From: Silene conica
Taxonomy: Eukaryota > Streptophyta > Magnoliopsida > Caryophyllales > Caryophyllaceae
NCBI GenBank assembly: GCA_029255685.2
Contig: CM055313.2
Span: forward strand, 72,580,641 to 72,644,640
Direction of reading: 5' to 3'
DNA length: 64,000 nucleotides
The notes under the pieces are model-generated. The model worked only from the letters and a program-made list of their open reading frames with translations. It was not told the origin of the DNA and did no database searches. How positions within the stretch are numbered: the first letter of the stretch is position 1; every line of letters begins with the position of its first letter. The position numbers and the translations under genes were made by a program. This document shows, piece by piece, positions 45,486 through 58,080 of the stretch.

Positions 45486-48400
45486 TTAACTTATATTTTT
45501 TGTAGATGGGTGTACTAAATAAATATACCTTTTATTTTGGATTTTGGTGTCCCAACCTTGTTTTTTTACACCCTTGCCTTTTTTCTTCTGCACCCTCTTC
45601 TTCAGCAGTATAGGTAAAAGTTGACCCTTGATTGAATTAAGCTTTGCAACCTTATCCATGATCTTAGTCCTAACTTTATTTGAATCACTCATGACAAGAG
45701 TCGCTGCAATCTCTGCTCTATATAACTCTCTCTTGTCTTCATGCTGAAGATCACATTCAAAATTTTGTCCGTAAAAAAACATCATATGCAACATCATGAA
45801 CACGCCACAATCCAGGTTTTGCTTGTCTGATTTCCAAGGAAAGGCCACATTTTCGATTTTGTATTGTCTTATGTTATGCTCCTTATGAAAATTCTTGCTG
45901 ATGAGGTAGTCGCCATACATTATTACCTATACATGTTACACATAACCAACTATTAAAATTTTCAAGTTTAGCAAATGCATTATAATGTTTAGTTGTTATT
46001 TATAATAAAGAACTTACAGTAATATGAGCGAGCTTCACAATATCCTCTCCATCGTAATCTTCATACTCTATGTTGTCCATGTAGAAAATTACCTCTTTTT
46101 TGAAGTCAATGCAGATGCATACATAGTGGTCTTGGTAGACTATTGGTAAGAACACCTTCACAATATCACAACTCAGTTAAAAAAATATCACATTGTACTG
46201 AAAAAAATATCACAACTCAATATAAAAAATATCATATTGTACTGAAAACAATATCACAACTTAATTAAAAAAATATCACATTGTGCTGAAAACAATATCA
46301 CAACTTATTGTCAAAAAAATATCACATTGTACTGAAAACAATATGACATTGTATTGAAAACAATATCAAAACTTAATATTAAAAATATCACATTGTACTG
46401 AAAACAATATCACAACTGAATATAAAAAATATCACATTGTACTGAAAACAATATCAAAACTTAATATTAAAAATATCACATTGTACTGAAAACAATATCA
46501 CAACTCAATTTAAAAAATATCACATTGTACTGAAAACAATATCAAAACTTAATATTAAAAATATCACATTGTACTGAAAACAATATCACAACTCATTATA
46601 AAAAATATCACATTGTACTGAAAACAATATCACATTGTACTGAAAACAATATCAAAACTTAATATTAAAAATATCACATTGTACTGAAAACAATATCACA
46701 ACTCCATATAAAAAATATCACATTGTACTGAAAACAATATCACATAAATATGTATATCAAAACTATTTCTCACCATGTCTGAATCCAAATTCAGTGGCTG
46801 CTTACAAACAGTTGACCACATATCCCATGTCTTGAAGGTGTCATCTCTAATTTTATCCTTTGCAGCAACACTATCTAGATTTTGTTCTTCAACTTCTGTG
46901 TCATTTATGTCTAACATTTTCTCCACATGTATCTGTTGTTTAACAGAGTAAATAATTAGTCTACATGTTAGATATTTTTTAAACTACCTAATCTAAAATT
47001 TTATATATTGATGAACACAAGAACTCTATATATTGACATACCGAGTGCGCAAGGCCATAGAAAATCCTTGATTTTTTGTTCCCGTCTTTTCGTGCCATGT
47101 CAAACTCATTCAACAATATTGCCCAGCATTCGATAACCACTCCTTCTATTTTAGTGTCAGGCAACAAAGTTTCAATATCACTCCTCGGTATGCAATGGTA
47201 AATTCCGAAGTCACAAACAATTTCACTGGACCGTTTTACAAAAAAAACATTAGTATATCTTGTTTAAACAATATAAATGACAGTGTATGCGTAACTACAG
47301 TACAACACATTACCTAATTTATTACATTTTGTAAAAAAATATAGTTAAGAGGGACTTACTTCTTGCTAAAAGTGTGATCTGTCAGGAAGCAATAATCCAT
47401 AACTTCCTTCCGATTTTGCAACACAACATCAAAGTATTGTGCTCTTTCAATCATAAATTCTGATACAAGGTCAGAAGACGTGTGCGGCAAACCACAATTC
47501 AAAGCACACCCCAAATTTGCAGGCAGAATATCTGCCGAATGAGGTATAACTGTTGAGTGCAATAAGTAGTCACTGATGTTACTAATTTTTGTTCCATCTA
47601 AAACAGCATCTAGAACAACATCCTTCAATTGCGTTGCTACATTATTATCTTCATTCATTTCGTGAACCTTATCATCTCCCTCCTTCTCAATTTCCTTTTC
47701 ATTTGTTCCATTATCCTCTCCCTCACCCTCTGTCTCCTTCTCAATTGATTTATCATGTAACCCATCACCATCTTCCTCACCCTTTTCCTCATTCTCAATT
47801 CCTTTGTCATTTAATGTATCACCATCTTTACCCAATTGTGTTAAGACTTTTGGGTCACAATCTAATACAATTTCTCCCATTTGAGTAAAAACTCCTGGAT
47901 CATTATTCATGTTCTGAATCTCCTTTTCAACTTCCTCTTCATTCCATGTGGTCTTGTTATTGAACTCCTCATTGCCTTTGGCCACAAACTTCTCTGTTAT
48001 ATTTCCTACTAAATCATTCAATCTCGAGGCAAAATCATTATCTTGCCTATCATCATCACTATTCAGGTTGGTAACATTCACATCCTCATTTTGCTTTTCT
48101 GTATTGCAGTCCAACTCATCACCACTTTCCATAATGTCTTTATCAGTACAACCGCCATATCTCTCGTGTAATTGTTTGTATTGAATTTTCAACATGTCTG
48201 TCCATATATCAAATGACGGTAGACCTTTTTTTGCTTTCTGAAATTCATAAGCTCTGGCAGCCAACATGTCAGTGAAGTAGTGATACTGAGCATCCTTCAT
48301 GAAAGGTAGTGTTTGACTTTCGACAGTTTCTTTTTCAGCAACATCATCTTCTGTAGGATTTTTTTCTGGATTTTCAGCTTCCATTTCACTATGTTGTCTT

Positions 48401-50555
48401 GATGTACTTGGGTTATCCATTTCAGATGATTGTCTCAATTTCACAAGCTTTCTCATGTTGTAAACGCATCTTGAAATGAACAATTCATTGTCCCTTTGCA
48501 TACGTAGATAAACTTCATGTGCTGGCTGTCAAATGAAACAATAATTTTGTTAAAACATATACATTAAATATATTACTGAATATCATCACTACAGTATCAC
48601 AATATACTAAAAATAGTATCACTAAATATTGAAAACAATATCACAGCATTGTCAAAACAATATCACATAATTGCATTAAGAATACCACAAAAAAAGTTAC
48701 TCAATATTAGAACAATATCACAACACTGACAATAAATATCACATGATTGCATTAAGAATATCACAACATTGTGAAAACCATATCATATAATTGCATCAAG
48801 AATATCACAAAAAGGTTACTGAATATAACAAAAATATCACAACATTGTGAAAAAAATATCAAATGATTGTATTAAGAATGTCACAAAAAAGTTACTCAAT
48901 ATCAGAAGAATATCACAACACTGTGAAAATAATATCACATGGTTGCATTAAGAATATCACAACATTGTGAAAACCATATCATCTAATTGCATTAAGAATA
49001 TCACAAAAAGATTACTGAATATAACAAAGAGTATCACAACATTGTGAAAAAAATATCACATGATTGCATCAACAATATGACTCAATGTTTACTCAAGATC
49101 ACAACAATATCACAACACAGTGAAAATAATATCACATGATTGAATTAAATATATCACAACATTGTGAAAACAATATCAAATAATTGTACTAAGCATATAA
49201 CAAAAATATCACAACATTGCAAAAACAATATCACATGATTGCATTACCAATATCACAGAAAGATTACTCAATATCACAACAACATTTTGTGTTTTGTCAG
49301 TGTCATTGTAAAGATAAATAGTTAGTAGTTCTTACATCCAACGCTTTTGCTTTAATCTGTTCATCAATTTCAAGCCCTTCAGGCAGCTTCATCGTTATGT
49401 ACCGTTGTTTTGTTTTCAATTGAACTTCATCTTCATCTTCATCCGAGTTTTGTGTAAGCGTGAGCTTCAGTTCTTCTGAAAAATATATGTTATTGAGAAT
49501 GTTTGTAAAAAATAATTATATTCTAACTAAAAATAATGTGCAAGATTCGGACCTTGTTGTAGTTGTTTGCAGATTGGGTACGCAATCTTTGATGCAGGAG
49601 CACTCCCCAAATACCCGACAGCTTTCTCATCATCAACCCTTTTTGAAAGTGATTTATCATCCCAATGTGTAATCAAGGGTAAGGTGTGTGGGCAAGGGTA
49701 CCCCTTAAAATCAAATCGATGTAAATATGCTATCATAAGAACCAATATGCATCCACTGAGAGTTGCTTTTCCACCTTCTTTGCAACTTTTTATACTTGTG
49801 ACCATTTCTCGGAATACATATTCACACCAATCAAATTCTGCTATCCGTTCCACATCCTCAACAGTCTTGACAAGTTTAAGGTCAAGTGTTTTATTACTAG
49901 ATGGTGCTAGGAAAATGGACAGGCTGTACAGTACGAACATTCTTTTGAATTCATCGCCAGCATCATTACACTCTAGCAGTCTGTCATGAACAACTTTCAC
50001 ATTAATTGGAGTTGCTGTGTTTGTCACACCAAACTTCTCTCTCCATTCATTTTTCAACATAGTGTCCTCCACAGAAGCAGCGTTCCCCATTTTTGAAACG
50101 TCCACAATAATGCCCCTTTTAGGCAGTTGAAATATGTCATGGACATCATATTTTGTCAATAGAAAATCAGTCTTCTTCGTTGTGAACATATGACTGTTAT
50201 GGTTAAAACAGTTAAAAAGCATTTGCAGAATACCATGTGGTATTTTTGTTAGTTTCAGCTCCAACATACCACCAAAGCCAATATCCCTCACGGCCTGCTT
50301 TTGCTCATCATTTAGGTTTTTAATCAATTCAACCAGCTTTTGCGGCCTACACTTAGTTTGGTATGATTCTGCCTTTTTTTGTTTGACCTCGGACAGTTCT
50401 ACCAATTCTTCATGTATAACCAATTCATTATTATTGCCCTTCTTTTTTCTAGCTGCCTTGATCATTTTTGGTGGTGATTGCTCTTCGTTTGTTGTTTGTG
50501 GTTGCTTCCTTTTACCTCTTATGTTGTTAATTATTTGTGAAACTGTTAATTCCAT
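45486..50555 (-). CDS. Large MULE accessory protein: DUF1985-like N-terminus plus Ulp1 protease
   Basis: Seven exons, all phases consistent: 49553-50555, 49336-49475, 47360-48525, 47042-47225, 46774-46932, 46018-46155 and 45486-45926, giving about 1076 residues. A 5'UTR intron (50568-51323) is also likely. The N-terminal third has a basic start (RGKRKQ, KAARKKKG) and a domain of the DUF1985/transposon Ulp-associated kind (LNDEQKQAVRDIGFGGMLELKL, LTKYDVHDIFQLP). The middle is acidic and low-complexity (EGEGEDNGTNEKEIEKEGDD). The C-terminus is a C48 cysteine protease with His in VYQDHYVCICIDF, Asp in FYMDNIEYED and Cys in LDCGVFMMLHM, so the catalytic set looks intact. Such proteins would cleave SUMO-like modifiers or their conjugates. 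ULP-like genes of this type travel in MULEs (Kaonashi). The relation to the transposase is by element, not operon. Confidence 0.85.
46156..46745 (+). repeat. AATATCAC array in intron 5 of the large Ulp1-domain gene
   Basis: About 25 copies in 590 bp, mostly as aatatcacattgtactgaaaac alternating with aatatcacaactcaatataaa or aatatcaaaacttaatatt. The array reaches to within a few bases of the exon 6 acceptor at 46156. Confidence 0.9.
48580..49290 (+). repeat. AATATCAC array in intron 2 of the large Ulp1-domain gene
   Basis: About 25 copies at 20-35 bp spacing in units such as aatatcacaacattgtgaaaa and aatatcacatgattgcatta. The unit differs from that of the 46-kb array while the 8-bp core is kept. 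Confidence 0.9.
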
Positions 50556-50629
50556 TGTTACCTGATTCTGAAAAATAATTTGACATGTTATTAGAAATAT
50601 GTATGAAGATTAAGCCAGTTTTAATCAAA

Positions 50630-50890
50630 GCAATATCAGAACATACTACAAACAATATCATAGCATACTGAAAATCAATATCTCAAATAAGTTTAAACTA
50701 GATTTGAATGAATAATTCAATATAGTTACTGTAAACATACACACACTCAATAATAAGGTTAGTCAACATTACAACAATATTTACGAGATACTACAAACAA
50801 TATCACAGGATACTGAAATAAATATCAAAAAAAGGACTAACATATTACTAACAATATCACTGGATATTGAAATAACACCAGTATATCAAA
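50630..50890 (+). repeat. AATATCAC motifs in the 5'UTR intron of the large Ulp1-domain gene
   Basis: A sparser set of two exact AATATCAC copies plus variants (aatatcag, aatatcata, aatatctc), inside the inferred 5'UTR intron 50568-51323. Confidence 0.7.
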
Positions 50891-51630
50891 ACATAATTTA
50901 ACCTTAATTATTGAAAATCGAATGATATCAAACTGTAATTATCACATTTAAAACAATGCTAACCGTCGTTTATGCTAGAAATTTCGAAAACAAATTCAAT
51001 TCTAAGATATGAAACTCTAAGTTTGGACAATTTAAACAATGTCAAAATTAATCTAGGTATTGAAACGGCGGAAAAGATGTTATTAACAACATCTACAATT
51101 TCACGAGGTTGACAACAAATACGAAACCCTAATTTTCGAAATCTAATGATGTCGAACTTCATTTATGCTATATGAAATTGTAATTTTGCAGAATTGAACA
51201 ATTAAAATCGTTTAATATAACATGCATACAATAATTTCTAACAAAATCAATAGCTATATACAATATATTACTAGATAAACTAAAAAAATCGTAGAAATGA
51301 ACAGAAATGAAGAATAAACTTACCTGAACGATTTTGAAGAGAAATATAGTTAGATTAATCAATCTAGTTAACGAAATGAATGAAGAATGTTGAATTTGCA
51401 GTTGAAATCGATTGATTAATCGCGATTTTTACAGCGAGTATTTGAGAGGTTTTAGGGAGAGTTTATTATTTTTTTATTTTAGATTTTCAAATGTTTACGT
51501 TTTCTGAAGATTTTCGGTTTTGTTGGCTCCTAATTTTGACGTGATATTATTAACTACAGTCCGTGATACTTCTCATTTCATTCATTGTTACTCATTACTC
51601 AAATATATATGAGTTCTCACCGGATCCCGA

Positions 51631-51850
<220 letters not shown>

Positions 51851-51883
51851 TGGTAATTAGAGCTAGGTTTTTCCTAGTGTCTT

Positions 51884-53687
51884 ATGAGTAATAGTGGAGA
51901 TGAAGATATTTCGTCTGTGCATAGTGTTCACGAATCTCCAGTCCATTCTTCCGATTCCGAGTCCGACGAAGACATGGTGAAGGATTCAAAGGTAAAACTC
52001 AGTCCCTATTTTCTTTCTACATCTGACAAGGCAGGAGACAAATTGATCCTTGTCACGCTGAAGGGAGAAAACTATGATGAATGGGGGTTCAAGATGCGTG
52101 ATGCCTTGCGCTCGAAAAAGAAGACAGGTTTCATTGACGGGACAATTCAGAACCCCGCTGATGATTCAGACGAGATTGACGACTGGTACATGGTTAATGC
52201 CATGGTTGTTAACTGGATTTTTAATACCATCGAACCGGATCTCGATTCAACTATTTCGTATGTTGATGAAGCAATAGGAAATAAATGGGTTTACAAAATT
52301 AAATTGCGTGCTGATGGTTCTGTTGAGAGGTTCAAAGCTAGGCTCGTTGTACTTGGCAATCGTCAAGAAGCAGGAATCGATTTCTTTGAGACTTTCGCTC
52401 CTACTGCTAAAATGGTTACTGTTCGCATTTTTCTGGCTATCGCTGCAGCACGTAATTGGGAATTACATCAGATGGATGTCCATAATGCCTTTCTTCACGG
52501 GGATTTGGAGGAAGAGGTCTATATGAGATTACCACTTGGTTATTCTTTGGATGCGCCGGGTAAGGTTTGTCGTCTTAAAAAAATCCTTATATGGTCTCCG
52601 TCAAGCCTCTCGATGTTGGTTTGAGAAAATGTCCTCTTCCCTTCTTGCTTACGGATTTACACAATGCATGTCCGATTGTTCTTTGTATTGTTATCTTGCT
52701 CATGGTGTTGAAGTATACGTCCTAGTTTATGTGGACGACTTGGTCATTGGTGGAAATGATACAGATGGCATTCGTCGCGTTAAAGACTATCTCAGTAGGT
52801 GTTTCTATATGAAGGATTTGGGACAATTAAAATTTTTTTTGGGTCTCAAAGTGGCTAGAAGTTCGTCTGGCATCTTCCTTTGTCAAAGAAAATACGCACT
52901 GGATATCCTAAGTGAAACGGGTCTCATGGGTGGTCGTTCGGATAATGTACCCGTTGAGCAAAATCATAAGTTGGTCGAGGCTACTGATGCTTTACTCACG
53001 AACCCAGAAACTTATCGCAGATTGGTTGGTCGTCTGATTTATTTAACTAATACCCGCCCTGAATTATATTACAGTGTTCATATTTTATCCACTTTCATGC
53101 ACGCACCTCGGGAGACACATTGGCATGCGGCGTTACGCGTGGTCCGTTACATTAAAAGTCACCCTGGTCAAGGTTTGTTATTTCGTTTCGGGTCATCTCT
53201 CGTAATGTCTGTTTATTGTGATGCTGATTGGGCTACTTGTCCATTGACGCGTCGGTCTCTGACTGCGTATTGTGTGCTGTTGTATGATGCACCTGTCTCT
53301 TGGAAAACCAAAAAACAACCCACCGTTTCTCGTTCTTCCGCTGAGTCTGAATATCGTGCTATGGCCGCAGCCACGTGTGAGATCAAATGGTTGAGAGGAA
53401 CACTGCATTTCCTCCATGTTCCTATTAATTCTCCTGCTCGTCTGTACTGTGATAATAAGGAGGCGCTCCATCTCGCACGTAATCCCATTTTTCACGAGCG
53501 GACTAAACATATTGAGCTCGATTGTCATTTTGTGAGAGATGCGATTCAAGACTGTATTATTTCTCCGTCTTATGTTCATACAGCTGATCAAATTGCGGAT
53601 ATTTTAACTAAGGCATTGGGAGTACGTCAATTTGTGCATTTGTTATCCAAGTTATTGGGCGTTATCGATCCCCACGCTCCAACTTGA
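51884..53687 (+). pseudogene. Copia gag-RT-RNase H remnant with deletion and frameshift
   Basis: A fused and broken polyprotein. Codons 1-125 are the start of copia gag ([27 protein letters not shown]). From about residue 130 the frame enters reverse transcriptase directly ([50 protein letters not shown]). The gag end, protease and integrase are therefore missing by an in-frame deletion. A run of seven A at 52577-52583 shifts the frame within [10 protein letters not shown]. The rest continues in another frame to 53687 with YVDDLVIGG (catalytic Asp pair) and RNase H (YCDADWA, CDNKEALHLARNPIFHERTKHIELD). The overall type is Ale/Retrofit-like. It cannot make a full polyprotein and would depend on other copies. 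Confidence 0.85.
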
Positions 53688-53694
53688 GGGGGGG

Positions 53695-53902
53695 TGTTGA
53701 GATACCGTAAGATATCGAGTCGGTCTTATATTAAATGGGTAGTTTCCATATTGTAAAATATGCTCTGTTCGGTTGGTTTTCCTTATTTCGTCTAGGGTTT
53801 TCTTATTGAGTCATGTATATATATATATACTCTCATACCTTGTATCAATACACGCAGTCAAATATAATACATGATCAAAATTCCCCACATAATATTTTCA
53901 CA
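53695..53902 (+). repeat. Copia 3' LTR
   Basis: A 208-bp LTR from TGTTGAGATACC to ATTTTCACA, uninterrupted, with a short (TA)n at 53817-53830 that shows the pre-insertion state of the 5' LTR. Confidence 0.92.
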
Positions 53903-54704
53903 CCCTATTTTTTAATTTATTCCAAATTGCCCTTATATTAACTTTAATAAAAAAAATTTGTTTTATCGTAAAGTGTTTTTGAGCCGATTTTTATAATAAT
54001 TGTTTTATTTTTCTGACGGTTTATATTATACGGTATATCGTTATTTATTTATTTGGTTTGGCGATTTGTATTATATGTAATTTACGGTTTATTGTTATTA
54101 AAATTTTAAGACGGTCTAAAAAGTAATAAATTTCTCAAACATTCACTAATATTTTATTTTTATCTCACAAATGAAAAAAAGAAAAAAAAAAGAAAGAAAA
54201 AAAGAAAAAAAAGAGAAAAAAACACCCCAAGTGGTGGTGTCGTGTAATTTACACGACACCACCATTTGGTGTGTTTTTTTCTTGTTTTTTTATTTTTTAT
54301 TTTTATTTTTTTTATTTGTGAGATAAGAACAAAATATGAGCGAATGTTTGTGAAATTAATTACTTTTTAATTAGACCGTCTTAAAATTTTAATAACAATA
54401 AACCGTAAATTACATATAATACAAATCACTAAACCAAATAAATAAATAATAACGATATACCGTATAATATAAACCGTCAGAAAAAGAAAACAATTATTAT
54501 AAAAATCGGATAAAAAACACTATACGATAAAACAAAATATTTTTTTATTAAAGTTAATATAAGGGCAAATTTGGAATAAATTGAAAAATAGGAGGCGTAA
54601 CAAGTAAAACAGGGGGCGTGATATAGCAATTCCGTATGTATTGACTTTTAAAATTTTATAGAGATGTCATTAGAAATCATTTGTATTTAAATTATTTAAA
54701 CTAA

Positions 54705-55572
54705 GGGGGCGTTTGGTTAGAGAAAGGGAAAGGGAAAGGAAATAAGAAAGGGTAAGAGAGGGAAAGGAAAGCGATTACCTAAAACTTAATTGGTTGTTTG
54801 GTTACTCTAAGAAAGAAAACTAATGGTCCACTCACACTCACTCCTACCACTAACACACACCACCACAAACAACCACTTATCTACTGGCGGCAGTGATGGT
54901 GGTGGAGGTGTCATGACGACGGTGGTGGTGGTGGTGGAGGTGTCATGGCGATGGTGGTGGTGGTGGTGGAGGTGTCATGGCGGTGGTGGCGGTGGTGGTG
55001 GTGGTGGGGTGTCATGGCGAAGGTGGTAGTGGCGGTGGTCACGACGGTGATGGTGGTGGGGTGTCATGTCAGTGATGGTGGTAAGGGTGTCACGACGGTG
55101 GTGGTGGTGGAGGTGTTATGACGGCGGTGGCGGTGGTGGTGGTGGTGGCGGCGACGATGGTGGCGGTGGCGTCATGGTGGTGGTCACGACGGTGATGATG
55201 GTGGGGTGTCATGACAGTGATCGTGGTGGGGGTGTCACGACGGTAGTAGTGGTGGGAATGTTATGGCGGTGGCGGCGGTGGTAGTAGTGGGGGTGGGGAT
55301 GGGGGTAGGGTGGCGGTGGCGGTGGCGTCATGGTGGTGGTTTAGTGGTGGCTATTGTGGTGGTAGTTGTAAGTGTGGTGGTAGGTGAAAAAAGTGGTTGA
55401 AGGGTAACAAGGGTAATCAAATCTCATACCCTTGGGGGGTAAGGAATTAGATGGATTGAGGGGTAAGGGAGAGAGTTTCATTCCCTTTGTTTGTGTCAAA
55501 CAAACACTAACAAATTGAATGAGTAACTTTGTTTCCATTTCCCTTTCTTATAGACCCCAACTAAACGCCCCC
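54705..55572. mobile_element. Tourist-like (PIF/Harbinger) element with minisatellite
   Basis: Inverted ends GGGGGCGTTTGGTTAGAGAA and the complement of its partner (ttcttatagaccccaactaaacgccccc), flanked by TAA on both sides (54702-54704, 55573-55575). The interior (54890-55375) is an irregular GGTGGT/GGAGGTGTCATGGCG minisatellite. There is no transposase. Confidence 0.8.
54890..55375 (+). repeat. GGTGGT-rich minisatellite
   Basis: Tandem, imperfect units built from ggtggtggtggaggtgtcatg. On the plus strand it translates to Trp/Gly runs and is not a gene. G-rich enough on one strand to allow G-quadruplexes. Confidence 0.85.
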
Positions 55573-55575
55573 TAA

Positions 55576-57038
55576 CTTTTTTTTACAATCACCTACAAGG
55601 CTACAATCACATACAACAATATAGTAGTGTAATCGTGTAAGACCTCTCACATAAGAGGTGATTATTTTTTCAATCTCATTGTTTCCTTTTTATTTTGTCA
55701 GCTATTAGTAGACATTGCAAAAAGGTCAACCGTTTCAAGATTGGGTTGGGTCAATTATCTTATTCATTAAATAGCTCAACGTCTAATTGCACATTGGTGA
55801 TAAATTACTTACTAGGGGGTTGGCTTACTGGCTATATATTCCGCCCCTAATTTTACTCATTTCGCGCCTAACATATTACTTTATTGCCTTGAGTTAATAA
55901 AAACTCTTTTATACACTACCTTCTTGTTTTTTTCCTATTTTCCAAATCCAACTTAAAAATTTAAAAATCCCGCTTAAAAAATTACTAAAGTCAAAACCGG
56001 CTAAAGAAAATCAAAATCCCACATACCACTTGTCATTCTCTACGTATTTTAGCAACGTTGTTTCTCGTATATCATTAAATGATAACTAATAACCAACAAT
56101 GATTAAATTAAAAACAAAAATGACAATTAGAAACGAATTTTTTTTGAAATGACCATAACTTTGTGCCCTTGGTGTCCGATTTTGACGATTTTCTTATTTA
56201 AATCGCTTAACTTTATGAACAATGGTAAAAATAATAGAATTTGGAAAGTGAGCTCATTCGTGGGAAAACACGAACTAGGCTAGGCACGTTCCTATAAATT
56301 ACACGAATTGGCCTAGTTCAGTTTATGTGGATTACACGAATTGGCTTGGGATAGTTCGTGTAAACGACATGACTCGACCTAGGTCAATTCATGTGTTTTG
56401 CATGAATGAACCATTTCAATTTTTTCTCATTGCGTTCGTCTCGTCGAAATAATCGGTTTGAACAAAACTTCGTCGAAAATGGACATTCGAGCACAAAATT
56501 ATGGCCGCTTAAAGTTTTTCTTCTTAATAGCCAATTTTTACCCCAATTTAAAACATTATTATTTATCGTTTATGCTATCAATGCTAACATAGATATAAAT
56601 AAAGTTCATTAATCCTTAAGTTCAATATTATTTTTAAGTATTAGCGTCACTTATTTTTATGTGTTAACGTCACTTGTTACCGTCACTTATTTTTTAACTT
56701 ATGTTACCGTCACTTATTTGTGATTAATCGATACAAAATAATGTTAGAATTATATTGTAGAGAGAGAGAAGGACAAAGTTGGAATGTTAAAATGAAAAAT
56801 AGGGGCGAAATGAGTAATACATGTGCGAAATTATCGATGCCGATTATGGCCCGAATCAAATCGAACCCGAAGAAAAAAGTTCGATCCAAACTCACCCTTT
56901 AAGAACCCATCCTCGATCAACTTTTTGAAAATCCATATCAATATTGGAAAGCCCGAACCAATCCAAACCCGATTCATTCATGTCCAAACCCGATCAAATC
57001 GAATATTTTTAAAGTTTAGACTTTTTTATTTTCTTATA
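55576..57038. other. Intergenic, nothing recognised
   Basis: AT-rich. It contains repeated tacacgaattggc motifs at 56300-56350 and ttaacgtcactt/ttaccgtcactt motifs at 56642-56720. Paired cgcccctaat and ataggggcg segments near 55840 and 56800 may be the ends of an unnamed repeat. No gene is supported. Confidence 0.45.
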
Positions 57039-57129
57039 CTCCCTCCACCCATTAATGTTCTTGCCATTTCTCTATTATTTGTAAGTAGTATTTTAATAAA
57101 ATGGAAATAACATGGGTGTGTAGAGGGAG
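57039..57129. mobile_element. Short Stowaway MITE
   Basis: Starts CTCCCTCCACCCAT and ends ...TAGAGGGAG, with TA at both sides (57037-57038 and 57130-57131). The ends are complementary over CTCCCTC and, further in, acccat/atgggt. Length 91 bp. Confidence 0.75.
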
Positions 57130-57394
57130 TATAAGATTACTTTCTTATGTAGTCAGATGAAGTTTCAGATTGAGTTTTGGATTACATGGTGAATCGGGTA
57201 TGAGTTGAAAAAAGTACAAAGAATGAGGTATGACTTTTAAAATTTTGGATATGATCGGATATGGAGATTGATTTGTGATCTTATATGTTGGTGGAACGGG
57301 TATGGATATTGCAAAACCCAATCCTACCCGACACATTGATGGCAATGCGGAATATAGCAAGTTTGCGAGAAAAAAAACCACTACAAAACAATGC

Positions 57395-57830
57395 GCTCTT
57401 TGCGACGGAATAGTCCGTCGCAAAAAGGGTGAAATCTGTCGCAAATGATGCTTTTGCGACGGATTTGCGACGGACTGCATCTGTCCCATATTTTTGTCGC
57501 AAAAAGATTATTTGCGACGGATTTTTCCGTCGCAACAGTTTTGCGACGGATTGACCTTATTTTGCGACGGACTGACCTTGACCAAAAGTCAAAGTCAGTC
57601 CAGATTTGCGACGGAATTTCCGTCGCAAAGGGGACTATTTGCGACGGATTTTCCGTCGCAAATCTGGACTGACTTTGACTTTTGGTCAAGGTCAGTCCAG
57701 ATTTGCGACGGAAAATCCGTCGCAAATAGTCCCCTTTGCGACGGAAATTCCGTCGCAAATCTGGACTGACTTTGACTTTTAGTCAAGGTTTGCGACGGAA
57801 TTCCGTCGCAAATTGAGACATTTCCGTCGC
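57395..57830. repeat. Subterminal palindromic repeats of the CACTA element
   Basis: Many copies of TTTGCGACGGA in both orientations, often paired as TTTGCGACGGA..TCCGTCGCAAA. A long inverted repeat has arms 57601-57664 and 57698-57760, separated by a gactgactttgacttttggtcaagg stretch. Subterminal repeats of this kind are binding sites for TNPA-type proteins in En/Spm. Confidence 0.9.
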
Positions 57831-58080
57831 AAATTCCTGTATGATTTTCGGGTTTCAGCCGTTTTTCCAGCTCCTCATTTCCATTGAAATGATTCATTTT
57901 TTCCCTTTTGCATGATCTGTAAACCTGCAATTTCAGAAAAACAACCCAGCAACAAAAAACTTGTCGGAGACAAGGTTTTTAAAACGTCTTTTCATAACTA
58001 AAATGAAGGTTGTACAAATGATCATCCAACTAAAAACTAAACATAATCCGCGGTACATCAACTAAACAACCTAATAAAAC

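Noticed and set aside
45433..45486. One giant gene joining both Ulp1-domain units
   Set aside because: The only plausible donor/acceptor pair (donor near 45528, acceptor near 45436) breaks the reading frame, so two genes are annotated.
54823..55284. ORFs with Trp and Gly runs
   Set aside because: Translation of the GGTGGT minisatellite inside a Tourist-like element.
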